The notes under the pieces: generated by a model
The model's database searches: none
What the model was told of the DNA's origin: nothing
Seen by the model: only the letters and a program-made list of their open reading frames with translations
Shown: in pieces, positions 1 to 7,267 of the stretch
How the letters are laid out: each line of letters begins with the position of its first letter
Numbering within the stretch: the first letter of the stretch is position 1
Origin: Opitutaceae bacterium
GTDB lineage: Bacteria; Verrucomicrobiota; Verrucomicrobiia; Opitutales; Opitutaceae
Assembly: GCA_025352845.1 (NCBI GenBank)
Contig: JANXSC010000323.1
Location: forward strand, 1 to 23,691
Length of the DNA: 23,691 nucleotides
Reading direction: 5' to 3'
Made by a program: the position numbers and the translations under genes

Positions 1-145
1 GGCGGGAACGGTCGCCGCCGCGCTCAACGCGCAGGGCGTGAAAGCCTCCAGCGCCGGCGGCCTCAAAGATTGGGAAGCCGCCGGCTTGCCGACGCGCAAG
101 GTCGAGGCGGCGAAGCCCGCCGCTGCGCCCGCGCCGAAGAAATAA
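1..145 (+). CDS. Rhodanese-domain protein, C-terminal fragment
   Basis: The window opens inside a reading frame that runs from base 2 to a TAA at 143-145 and gives 47 residues. The visible part reads as the end of a rhodanese (sulfurtransferase) domain: a helix ending in LNAQGVKA, then GGLKDWEAAGLPT, the conserved last helix and turn of that fold, followed by a low-complexity Ala/Pro/Lys tail. The active-site cysteine loop lies upstream, outside the window, so catalytic competence cannot be judged. Rhodanese domains move sulfane sulfur or act as protein modules. The identification rests on a short motif, so it is fairly but not fully secure. Confidence 0.7.
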   Translation, partial: AGTVAAALNAQGVKASSAGGLKDWEAAGLPTRKVEAAKPAAAPAPKK

Positions 146-153
146 CAACGTGG

Positions 154-172
154 CTGAGGCGCCCCGCCTCAG
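154..172 (+). terminator. Hairpin after the rhodanese gene
   Basis: A perfect 8-bp inverted repeat (CTGAGGCG, loop CCC, CGCCTCAG) begins 8 bases after the stop codon and is followed by TTTG. The position and GC-rich stem fit an intrinsic terminator, but the T-run is short, so it could instead be one of the palindromic repeats common in this window. Confidence 0.5.
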
Positions 173-218
173 TTTGAAAAAATGCACGCCACCGGGAGCC
201 GGCACCCATCGTCCGCCT

Positions 219-253
219 GCGGGCGCTTGGAAAGCGCCCCTCCGCCGAACGAC
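219..253. repeat. Dispersed hairpin repeat, copy 1
   Basis: The core is GGGCGCTT-GGA-AAGCGCCC at 221-239, an 8-bp perfect stem, followed by CTCCGCCGAAC. A diverged second copy lies at 18051-18084 (GGCGCTTGGGAA core and CTCCGGCGAAC tail), also between genes. A further small palindrome, GAGGCG-GGA-CGCCTC, sits at 288-302 in the same gap. Two related intergenic copies in 23.7 kb suggest a repeat family of the genome, with unknown function. Confidence 0.6.
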
Positions 254-311
254 GTCTCGACGCAGCGCGCGTTTTGATTCGACCCACGAGGCGGGACGCC
301 TCCTCCCTGTT

Positions 312-355
312 GCGAAATAAGCTCGGCGCGCCGCGTGCGCGCCGTTTCATTTCGC
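312..355 (+). promoter_or_regulatory. Long hairpin just before the AAA+ ATPase start
   Basis: The sequence folds on paper into a two-part stem. The outer arms are GCGAAAT (312-318) and ATTTCGC (349-355), and the inner arms are CGGCGCGC (324-331) and GCGCGCCG (337-344) around a 5-nt loop. It ends three bases before the ATG at 359, where a ribosome must bind. It could control translation of the ATPase pair or be a genome repeat parked there. Only the base pairing is seen; a function is inferred. Confidence 0.4.
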
Positions 356-358
356 GGG

Positions 359-1795
359 ATGCCCGATCCGCTCGACTCCCCGCTTGTCCCGCCCGCGCTC
401 CGCGACGCGCTGCACCTCGCGCCGGATAACGCCCCGCTGCTCCTGCACGTGGCCGAGACGGTCCTGCGCAGCGGCGGCTTTGCCGAGGCCGAGGCGCTCT
501 TCAAGCGCGTGCTCGCGCTGGACGCACGCAACGCCGCCGCGAAGCTCGGGCTGGCCGCGGCGTTTTTTCAGCAGGGGAAACACGGTGCCGCCCACGTCAT
601 CGTCGAGGATATGGTGAAGGGCGACGAGCCGCTGCCCCGCGCCCTGCTGCTCCACGCGCGCCTCGCGCTCCATGCCGGCGAACCGCGCCTCGCCGCCCGT
701 CAATACGCCCGCGCCCGCGAGGCCGACGCCAAGCTCGCCGACCCCGCGCTGGAGAAAGAACTCGGCGCGCATCTCCCCAAGCGTCCGGCTCCGCAACTGC
801 CCAAATCACTCCCACCGACGACCGCGCCTGCCCCCGAGGAACCACCACTCTTCGGCCAAACCGAAAGCGACGACGCCACGCGCCAGCGCCTGCCCGCTGG
901 CGATTTGCCGGCGGATCTCAGCGGCGCGGAGCCGGAGCGACCCACGACGACCTTCGCCGATGTCGGCGGCATGGAGCCGGTGAAAGAGGAAGTGCGGATG
1001 AAGATCATTCTGCCGCTGCAACAGCCGGATTTGTTCAAGGCCTACGGGAAAAAAATCGGCGGCGGCATTTTGATGTATGGCCCGCCGGGTTGCGGAAAAA
1101 CGTATCTCGCCCGCGCCACCGCCGGCGAGGTCAACGCGGGTTTTCTCTCCGTCGGCATCAGCGATGTGCTCGATATGTGGATTGGCCAGAGCGAAAAAAA
1201 TCTGCACTCGCTCTTCGAACAGGCCCGTTCGCACCGGCCCTGCGTGCTGTTTTTCGACGAGGTCGACGCCCTCGGTGCCAACCGCTCCGACATGCTCAAG
1301 AGCGGCGGTCGCCAGATCATCAACCAATTCCTCTCAGAGCTCGACGGCGTCGCGACGTCCAACGAAGGCGTGCTCGTGCTCGCGGCGACCAACGCGCCGT
1401 GGCACCTCGACCCCGCGTTCCGCCGCCCCGGCCGCTTCGATCGCATTCTCTTTGTGCCGCCCCCGGACCAGGCCGCGCGCGCCTCGATTCTGCGGTTGCT
1501 GCTCAAGGGCAAGCCCGTCGCCGAGATCGATTTCGACGCACTCGCGAAAAAAACCGAAGGCTTCTCAGGCGCGGATTTGAAGGCCGTGATCGATGTCGCC
1601 GTCGAGGCCAAGCTCCGCGAGGCGATGCGCGCCGGTTCGCTGCAACCGCTTGCCGGCCGCGACCTCCTCGACGCGGTGAAGCGGCACAAGCCCACGGTCA
1701 GTGACTGGTTCCAGACCGCGAAGAATCACGCGCTCTACGCGAATCAGAGCGGGCTCTACGACGACATTTTGGCCTACATGAAAATTTCCAAATGA
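359..1795 (+). CDS. TPR-containing AAA+ ATPase
   Basis: This 478-residue protein has an N-terminal part (about residues 20-140) of TPR-like helical repeats, a Pro-rich linker (about 145-185) and one C-terminal AAA+ module. The module shows Walker A GPPGCGKT at 241-248, Walker B CVLFFDE ending at Glu301, and FRRPGRFDR near 354-362 with the arginine-finger arginines. GFSGADL marks the small helical domain. The module resembles those of Cdc48/SpoVK-type remodelling ATPases, so ATP-driven unfolding or disassembly of a client bound by the TPRs is the likely role. I chose ATG 359 over GTG 335 because the GTG lies in the loop of a strong hairpin and no clear Shine-Dalgarno favours either. The stop overlaps the next start as ATGA, so the two products are probably made together. 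Class is secure; client is unknown. Confidence 0.85.
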   Translation: MPDPLDSPLVPPALRDALHLAPDNAPLLLHVAETVLRSGGFAEAEALFKRVLALDARNAAAKLGLAAAFFQQGKHGAAHVIVEDMVKGDEPLPRALLLHARLALHAGEPRLAARQYARAREADAKLADPALEKELGAHLPKRPAPQLPKSLPPTTAPAPEEPPLFGQTESDDATRQRLPAGDLPADLSGAEPERPTTTFADVGGMEPVKEEVRMKIILPLQQPDLFKAYGKKIGGGILMYGPPGCGKTYLARATAGEVNAGFLSVGISDVLDMWIGQSEKNLHSLFEQARSHRPCVLFFDEVDALGANRSDMLKSGGRQIINQFLSELDGVATSNEGVLVLAATNAPWHLDPAFRRPGRFDRILFVPPPDQAARASILRLLLKGKPVAEIDFDALAKKTEGFSGADLKAVIDVAVEAKLREAMRAGSLQPLAGRDLLDAVKRHKPTVSDWFQTAKNHALYANQSGLYDDILAYMKISK

Positions 1796-3030
1796 GCGCG
1801 CACCTGGAACGCGCCCGCCTGTTGCTCGCGCAGTCGCGGCCGACCGACGCCGAAACCGAGTCGATGCTCGCGCTCGCCCAGCAGCCCGACGACCCGCAGG
1901 CGCTCGCGATTCTCGCGCTGAGCCGGCTCGGCCAGAACAAGCGCGAGCCCGCGCTCGAAGCCGCGCGTCAGGCGGTGGGGCTCGCGCCCGACGAGCCGTC
2001 GATGCACAACATCCATGCCCACGTGCTGCACGCGCTGGACCGGCACGACGAGGCGCTCCGTGCTGCGCAGGAAGCGCTCCGCCTCGATCCCGGCGACTCC
2101 GATCATTTTTCTCTGCTCGCCTCGATCGAGCTCGCGCGCGGCAAGTGGCCAACCGCCCTGCAGGCGGCGGAACAGGCGCTCGCGCTCAATCCCGAGCACG
2201 TCGGTGCCGCGAATCTGCGCGCGATGGCGCTCGTGCGGCTCGGTCGGAAAGCCGAAGCAATGGAGTCGGTCGACTACGCGCTCGACCGCGCGCCGGACGA
2301 CGCGTTCTCGCACGCGAACCAGGGCTGGAATCACCTCCATCGCAACAACCCGAAAAAAGCACAGGAACATTTCCGCGAGGCGCTGCGCCTCGATCCCGGG
2401 CTGGAATACGCGCGCGAGGGGATGCTCGAAGCGCTCAAGGCCCGCAACCCGGTCTACCGCGCGATGCTCGCGTATTTTCTTTGGCTCGGCCGGCAGAGCA
2501 CGCGTTTTCAGTGGGCGTTCATCATCGGGATTTTTTTCGGGAGCCGCGCCGCGCGCGCGCTTTCGGAATCGCAACCGCAGCTCAACTGGGTGTGGTGGCC
2601 GCTGCTCGGGTTGTTCTATCTGTTCGTGTATCTCTCGTGGACGGCGCAGCCGATGTTTAACCTCCTCCTCTGCTTCGATTCCTTCGGGCGGCACGTGCTG
2701 TCACGCGACCAGCGTCTGGGCTCCGTCTGTTTCGGCGGCGTGCTCGGTCTGGCCCTCGCGTGCCTCGCCTGGTCGCTGGCCGGCGGCCATGAGATCTGGC
2801 TGCTCGGAGCCGTGGTGTTTGGCGTGCTGTCGATTTGTGTGGCGGCCACGTTTGCCCGCACCGGGCGGTCGCGGTTGATCCTCGGCGGTTGCACAGCGTT
2901 GCTGGCGGGGCTCGCGTTCAGCGCGGCGTTCCTGGAAACCATCGATCATCCGCTCGCGGCTTCGCTCGCGAGTGGCTTCGTCATCGGCTTCGTCGGGTTC
3001 CAACTGCTCGCCAACGTGCTGGCGCGCTAA
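1792..3030 (+). CDS. TPR protein with C-terminal membrane domain
   Basis: This 412-residue protein starts inside the stop region of the ATPase gene (ATGA overlap), a sign of translational coupling. Residues 1 to about 217 form five or six TPR units, with recurring patterns such as A..ALALNPEHVGA and FREALRLDPGLEYA. From about residue 220 there are five or six hydrophobic segments, including FIIGIFFG, WWPLLGLFYLFVYL, GVLGLALACLAWSLAGG, WLLGAVVFGVLSICVAATFA and a final FVIGFVGFQLLANVLA. There is no signal peptide, so the TPRs probably face the cytoplasm, where they could tether the TPR-ATPase to the membrane. Neither protein matches a system I can name. Its stop codon overlaps the convergent prmB stop by four bases. 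Confidence 0.75.
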   Translation: MSAHLERARLLLAQSRPTDAETESMLALAQQPDDPQALAILALSRLGQNKREPALEAARQAVGLAPDEPSMHNIHAHVLHALDRHDEALRAAQEALRLDPGDSDHFSLLASIELARGKWPTALQAAEQALALNPEHVGAANLRAMALVRLGRKAEAMESVDYALDRAPDDAFSHANQGWNHLHRNNPKKAQEHFREALRLDPGLEYAREGMLEALKARNPVYRAMLAYFLWLGRQSTRFQWAFIIGIFFGSRAARALSESQPQLNWVWWPLLGLFYLFVYLSWTAQPMFNLLLCFDSFGRHVLSRDQRLGSVCFGGVLGLALACLAWSLAGGHEIWLLGAVVFGVLSICVAATFARTGRSRLILGGCTALLAGLAFSAAFLETIDHPLAASLASGFVIGFVGFQLLANVLAR

Positions 3031-3980
3031 CTTTTTGCCGCCAGTCGCTCCGCGCGAAACAGCACGACACAATCCGAGCCGTCCTCCGTCGGCAGCCATT
3101 CGGGGCGCAGCGCTGCAAACTCCCGGTCGATGGCGGCCCGCAGGCCGCCGACTTCGATGACGACGATGCCGCGCGGCTCAAGGCGCGTGGCCGATTGCCG
3201 GAGAAGCTTGCGAATGATCGCGAGGCCATCCCGCCCGCCGTCGTGCGCCAGCCGCGGCTCGGCGGCAAACTCCGGTGCCTGCGCATCGACGTGCGCGCTC
3301 GGCTCGTAGGGCGGGTTGCTCAAAATGATGTCGTAGTGCGCCGCCGGAATCGCATCGAAGACATCGCTCGCAAATAACTTCACACGGTCCTCCAGCCGGT
3401 GCTCGCGCACATTAATCGCCGCGACGGCGAGCGCGTCGGCGGACAAGTCGCACGCATCGACGCGCGCGTTCGGAAACGCGTGCGCCAGCAGGATCGCGAG
3501 ACAGCCCGAGCCGGTGCAGACATCGGCGACGCGCAGGATCTTAGCGCGGGCGAGACCGAGTTGTAGGGCGGGGTCTCCCGACCTACATTCGAGTAAAGTC
3601 GGCAGCCGCGGGATGATTTCTAGAAAATAACTCCGCGGAATAATCACGCGCTCGTCGACGTAGAAGCGGTGCTCGCCGAGCCACGCCTCGCGCGTGAGAT
3701 ACGCCGCCGGCACGCGCTCGACAACGCGGCGGCCAAAAATCCCCTCAAGCTTCGTGTGCTCCGCCGCGGTGAGTTTCCTGTCGAGCACGTCCGCCGCGCT
3801 GTCGAGCGACAGCCCGAGCGTGCGGAGGATCAGGTAGAGCGCCTCGTCGTGCGCGTCGGTGGCGATTTGACCGAGGGCGAGATGCTCGCGTGCGTAGAGT
3901 TTTACCGCGAAGTCCAGCCAGTCGCCGGGCGTCGCGAGAGAGCACGTGTCGCCGAGTTGATCAACCCGGGTTCGGCTCAT
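3027..3980 (-). CDS. prmB: 50S ribosomal protein L3 N5-glutamine methyltransferase
   Basis: This 317-residue HemK/PrmB-family enzyme uses S-adenosylmethionine to methylate a glutamine side chain. In PrmB the target is ribosomal protein L3, modified during ribosome assembly. The SAM-binding loop is VADVCTGSGC (151-160), and the catalytic NPPY is at 222-225. The N-terminal helical domain and the stretch RVVERVPAAYLT...W...FYVDERV.IPRS match PrmB rather than PrmC. The frame stays open further upstream, but that part is the antisense of the neighbouring gene. ATG 3980 gives the PrmB-like N-terminus and overlaps the upstream gene by 20 bases, suggesting co-transcription. Residues about 132-140 are encoded by a palindromic repeat inserted in frame just before the SAM-binding strand. 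Confidence 0.88.
   Translation of the reverse strand: MSRTRVDQLGDTCSLATPGDWLDFAVKLYAREHLALGQIATDAHDEALYLILRTLGLSLDSAADVLDRKLTAAEHTKLEGIFGRRVVERVPAAYLTREAWLGEHRFYVDERVIIPRSYFLEIIPRLPTLLECRSGDPALQLGLARAKILRVADVCTGSGCLAILLAHAFPNARVDACDLSADALAVAAINVREHRLEDRVKLFASDVFDAIPAAHYDIILSNPPYEPSAHVDAQAPEFAAEPRLAHDGGRDGLAIIRKLLRQSATRLEPRGIVVIEVGGLRAAIDREFAALRPEWLPTEDGSDCVVLFRAERLAAKS
3562..3587. repeat. Palindromic repeat inside prmB
   Basis: A 26-nt hairpin has arms TGTAGG and CCTACA, then CGGG and CCCG after a one-base mismatch, around a GTCT loop. It lies in frame in prmB and encodes roughly CRSGDPALQ on the minus strand, in the loop between the substrate-specificity region and the SAM-binding domain. 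This palindrome is not explained by the protein family, and it looks like the short mobile palindromes of Verrucomicrobia genomes (from memory). No second copy is evident in this window. Confidence 0.55.
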
Positions 3981-4776
3981 TGGGACCAACGACGTGCGAA
4001 TGGTTCCGGATGTGATCGGGACAGTAGCACTGATCGCCCGAGCAGGTGGAGCAGTAGCGGAAATCCAGCTCCGGGTGCGTGCGGTTGGTCTTCCGGCAAA
4101 CGTGGCAGGTGTGGCGGGCCTCGCCGGATTCAGAAAAAGCCCCGGCCTTGTTCGCCATTTTTCGCCGCCCGTGCCGGGCTGACCGAAGGATGTCACCAGA
4201 GAAAAAAAGCAGAAAGTTTCCCACCGCCGCCAGCACTTGCAGCCGGTTCGCCGTTCCGCCCACGAAGCACGTGTAGCCGTAACCCACCCACGTCAGCAGG
4301 GCCAACCACTTGATTTTGATCGGCAGGATAAAAAACAGCATGATCTCGAACTCCGGATTCAGATAGGCAAACGCGAGGAACACCGAACCGGCCAGAAACA
4401 GGTTGGTCGCGGGGAACTGCGGTGTGAGGAAGCTCACCGCGACCGTGAGGATATAGCCGACTAGGAGAAACAAGTTGTAGCGAAACACGCCCCAAAATCC
4501 CTCCAGCGCACTCCCCATCAGGTGGAACATATACCACGAAAACGCGATCAGCAGGTAGCCAAACATGTCCGGTGGCGGCGGCCGAAAAATGAACGCCAGC
4601 ACCCGCCACCACTCGCCGCCTTTCGCCAAATCGGGCACCAAGATGAACCAGTCCAAATCGACACTCCCCATCAGCGCCAGTAGCAGAACCACGAACTGCC
4701 CGATCACCAGATACAGGGACAGGTTTGGGACCGCGTAACGACCGAGTGCGCGTTCAGCTTTGTCGAGAAATGACAT
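3961..4776 (-). CDS. Rhomboid-fold membrane protein with zinc-ribbon tail
   Basis: This 271-residue protein has about six hydrophobic segments in residues 20-200 and a cytoplasmic-type C-terminal tail. The layout, with WWRV.. after the first helix and the P..FEIMLFFILPIKIKWLALL stretch, recalls rhomboid/derlin proteins. However, the GxSG serine motif is replaced by LAGSVFLAF and no catalytic histidine is visible in the last helix, so it is probably not a protease. The tail holds HTCHVC, RYCSTC and CYCPDH, a Cys/His set that should bind zinc. ATG 4776 was chosen over TTG one codon upstream. The gene ends inside prmB (20-bp overlap). Role unknown; a membrane-protein chaperone or adaptor is possible by analogy to inactive rhomboids. 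Confidence 0.65.
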   Translation of the reverse strand: MSFLDKAERALGRYAVPNLSLYLVIGQFVVLLLALMGSVDLDWFILVPDLAKGGEWWRVLAFIFRPPPPDMFGYLLIAFSWYMFHLMGSALEGFWGVFRYNLFLLVGYILTVAVSFLTPQFPATNLFLAGSVFLAFAYLNPEFEIMLFFILPIKIKWLALLTWVGYGYTCFVGGTANRLQVLAAVGNFLLFFSGDILRSARHGRRKMANKAGAFSESGEARHTCHVCRKTNRTHPELDFRYCSTCSGDQCYCPDHIRNHSHVVGPNEPNPG

Positions 4777-4845
4777 CAACGGCCGGGAGACTTGCAGACC
4801 ACGCGGTTGAAGCGCAAGCGAACGCTCCGGCGGTCAGGACCAAGA

Positions 4846-5697
4846 TTACTTCACCGGACTCTGCGCCATCTGCGCAACGAGCTTTTGTTTCTGGCCCTGC
4901 AATTTCGGCTCGTCCACGGTGGCCATGAGCGCCTTGGCGTGATCGGATTTGCCGAGCTTCAGGCAGATGTTGGCGGCGTGGAGGCGCATCGTCTGGCGCT
5001 CGATGTCCGTGGGCGCCTTGTCCTCCAGCGCGGCCCAGGCCTTCAGTGCGCCGTCCCAGTCGGGTTTTTCCAAATCGTAGAACGACTCGGCGTGGCGGTA
5101 GGCAAACTCGAAGCGGTCGGGCGCGAGTTCGGCGGCGCGGCGGAAGGCCTCGTGCATCGCACTGTCGAGGCCGGGGCGGGTCCACTCGCCCGTTTTCAAA
5201 AATTCCTCGCGCGCCTCCGTGAAGAGCGTGCCGAGCTGGTAGTGATAGAGCGGCTCCTTCGGCTCGAGCTTGATCGCGGCGAGAAAATACGCCGAGGCCT
5301 GCACCGGCTTGCCATCCTCCGCGAGCAGGCTGCCAAGCTGGTTCTTCACGAGCGCGAGGTCGGGATCGAGCTGGTTGGCCTTGAGCAGAATCGCCGCAGC
5401 CTCCTTCCGCATCGAGGTCTTGCTCAAAAAATAGCCGTAGGCGGCGTAGGCGGTCGCGTAGGAGGGGTTGTCGCGCAGGAGCAACTCGTAGTCGTGACTG
5501 ATGCTCTGCATCTGCTGGCGCAACGAGCCCTCGTCGAGGTTTTCACCCTGCTTCGCCGCCGTCGCCAACACCTCCCGCTGCCGCTCGGCGATCCGCCTCA
5601 GGTTGCGCTCGGCCAGGCTTTGCCCCGCCTCCTCGGCGGCGGGGAGCGAGAAGCTGGCGCCGAGCGCGGCAATAAGAAAACGGATGGGCCAATTCAT
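4846..5697 (-). CDS. Exported TPR protein
   Basis: This 283-residue protein begins MNWPIRFLIAALGASFSLPAA, a Sec signal peptide with likely cleavage near residue 21. The mature part is helical and repeats TPR-like units: A.YGYFLSKTSMRKEAAAILLKA, ..LGSLLAEDGKPVQASAYFL, and a later stretch around LEDKAPTDIERQTMRLHAANICLKLGK. It should be periplasmic or bound to the outer membrane and serve as a protein-interaction scaffold. The gap to the rhomboid-like gene is 69 bases on the same strand, so they may share a transcript. A copy of a 36-bp dispersed repeat lies 10 bases upstream of its start. No specific function can be assigned. Confidence 0.7.
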   Translation of the reverse strand: MNWPIRFLIAALGASFSLPAAEEAGQSLAERNLRRIAERQREVLATAAKQGENLDEGSLRQQMQSISHDYELLLRDNPSYATAYAAYGYFLSKTSMRKEAAAILLKANQLDPDLALVKNQLGSLLAEDGKPVQASAYFLAAIKLEPKEPLYHYQLGTLFTEAREEFLKTGEWTRPGLDSAMHEAFRRAAELAPDRFEFAYRHAESFYDLEKPDWDGALKAWAALEDKAPTDIERQTMRLHAANICLKLGKSDHAKALMATVDEPKLQGQKQKLVAQMAQSPVK

Positions 5698-5707
5698 GGG
5701 AATGTCT

Positions 5708-5743
5708 GCGACACGCTCACCCGCCCAGGGTGCCGGCGCAAAC
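5708..5743 (-). repeat. 36-bp dispersed repeat, copy A
   Basis: This stretch is 33/36 identical to 15284-15319. On the minus strand it contains a short stem, CACCC..GGGTG, which in copy B remains pairable (CACCT..GGGTG with one G-T pair). Both copies lie at the 3' end of a minus-strand gene in the same orientation, here 16 bases past the porin stop. A 3'-end or terminator-associated repeat is a reasonable guess. Confidence 0.7.
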
Positions 5744-5759
5744 CCGTTTCGCGTTTGCG

Positions 5760-7076
5760 TCAGAACGCAGCGTGCATGCGCACCGCAAAGATCGAGACCG
5801 GACCGCGCGCGCGATTATAAGCCGGGTGCTCGACAAATTGAAAATTGGCCGCCAGCGCCAACCAAGCTACCGGTTTCCAATCGTAGTAGGTTTCGAAAAT
5901 CTTTTCGGGTCCGTAAGCCAGCCGACCGTCGCCTGCGATGAAGCCAAAACCGCCCGCCGCGAGGTAGCGGCGATGATCGCCCGAAAGTCCGTTCGCGAGC
6001 GCCGCCACACCCAAGGTGTCGTGGCTACGACCCCAACGTGTTCCCTTCACGCTGACTCCCGCAGAAACCGTGCGATCGATTTCCGTGAAGGCCCAGGTCT
6101 CGTTGCGACCGTCGTTGAAGCCCACGCGCGCGAAAACCCCGACGTCCTTCGCGATCTCCTGCTCCCAATTCAAGCCCGCGCCCGCCTTCGAGCGGTAGCG
6201 GCGGGTGAGCTTGATGTCAGGTGCCGGCGAGCGCGTGGCTTCCGCATAGTTGCCCATGCGCGCGCGATTCCAAAAAACAAAGGGCCGCAGCGCACCCGCG
6301 TGACCGTCGACGACGTAGCGCTCCTCCCATTCGAAGACTTGGCCGAGCGCGCGACGCAGATGTTTGTCCAACTCGCGCTCGTTCGCCTCGACTGGCTCCA
6401 TGAACACGCCGTAGCGCAGCGCGCGGTGCGGGAGATTCCAATCGGCGGCGAAGCCCCCCGTGTAGCCCTTCACGTCGGCGGGATAATCCCACGCACCATT
6501 GTCCATCAGCGCCCAGTTGAGAAACTGCGTGCGCGGATCGTGGCTGTAGGTGTTGGTGTCGAAAATATCGGCCGCACTCAACTTACCCAGCGTGAGCGTC
6601 AGCCGCTCCGTCGAGCGCGAGCCCGCGTGCTGATTCTGATCGGAGGCGACGCGCTCGGTCGCACCGCCCAGCGCAATCGTCTGCCGCACAAATAGCCGCG
6701 CGGTGTTGTATTCCGGGACCTTCGCGCCGGCGCGCGTGGCCTCGCCATTTGGAAAACCTGCAACGCCGACGGTCTCGCTCAATCCCGTGCCCTGCGTGAT
6801 CTCGGGGTTGTAATAAAGTTCGCCACCCGTCCACAGCCGTCGGCCGAGGAAAAACGTCAGTGTGATCGTGTGCTTGTCCTCGCGTCGCGGATTGAGGCTG
6901 TCCTGACCGGAGTAAGGCGCGGCGAACCCGCCGTGCCACTGCTCGATCACCGTGCTTTGCGCGTGCAGGCTCCACACCGCGTCGTCGGCCGCGCGGACCG
7001 ATGCCGCGCATGCGCCGCCGAGGAAAGCAAAATGCCGCCAACGGTGGAGCCCGCGTGTCGAAAAAAATTCTCTCAT
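5760..7076 (-). CDS. OprB-type carbohydrate-selective porin
   Basis: This 438-residue protein starts with a basic segment, a hydrophobic core and ASVRA-ADD, a signal peptide with cleavage near residue 29. The mature protein has the marks of the OprB family: SLHAQSTVIEQWHGGF near the start, DKHTITLTFFLGRRLW..GELYYNPEI, GLSETVGVAGFPNGEA, then alternating amphipathic strands ending in an aromatic residue (HAAF), as outer-membrane barrels do. It should let solutes diffuse across the outer membrane. ATG 7076 was preferred over TTG 7088. It lies 191 bases downstream of the small exported gene on the same strand. Any link to metal efflux is positional only; substrate not deducible. Confidence 0.78.
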   Translation of the reverse strand: MREFFSTRGLHRWRHFAFLGGACAASVRAADDAVWSLHAQSTVIEQWHGGFAAPYSGQDSLNPRREDKHTITLTFFLGRRLWTGGELYYNPEITQGTGLSETVGVAGFPNGEATRAGAKVPEYNTARLFVRQTIALGGATERVASDQNQHAGSRSTERLTLTLGKLSAADIFDTNTYSHDPRTQFLNWALMDNGAWDYPADVKGYTGGFAADWNLPHRALRYGVFMEPVEANERELDKHLRRALGQVFEWEERYVVDGHAGALRPFVFWNRARMGNYAEATRSPAPDIKLTRRYRSKAGAGLNWEQEIAKDVGVFARVGFNDGRNETWAFTEIDRTVSAGVSVKGTRWGRSHDTLGVAALANGLSGDHRRYLAAGGFGFIAGDGRLAYGPEKIFETYYDWKPVAWLALAANFQFVEHPAYNRARGPVSIFAVRMHAAF

Positions 7077-7267
7077 GCCGACAGCCAACTACGCCTCTCT
7101 AAGGCGGGCAAACGCCAATCTTCGCGCGACCGCGGTGTCCCACCGCCACCGCACCGCTCACAGCGCATAGGTGATCACGCGCTGGCCTGCGACGCCGGCA
7201 ATTGTAACGGTTACACCCCGGGTAAAACCGGTCGGGGAGGTTTCATTGGCAACGAGGTTGAGTCCAT

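Noticed and set aside
335..337. GTG as start of the TPR-AAA+ ATPase.
   Set aside because: It lies in the loop region of the strong hairpin and adds eight residues with no family resemblance; ATG 359 is simpler.
3981..4196. N-terminal extension of prmB by 72 residues.
   Set aside because: This part is antisense-like frame noise within the rhomboid-like gene, and PrmB proteins start near residue 73 of the long frame.
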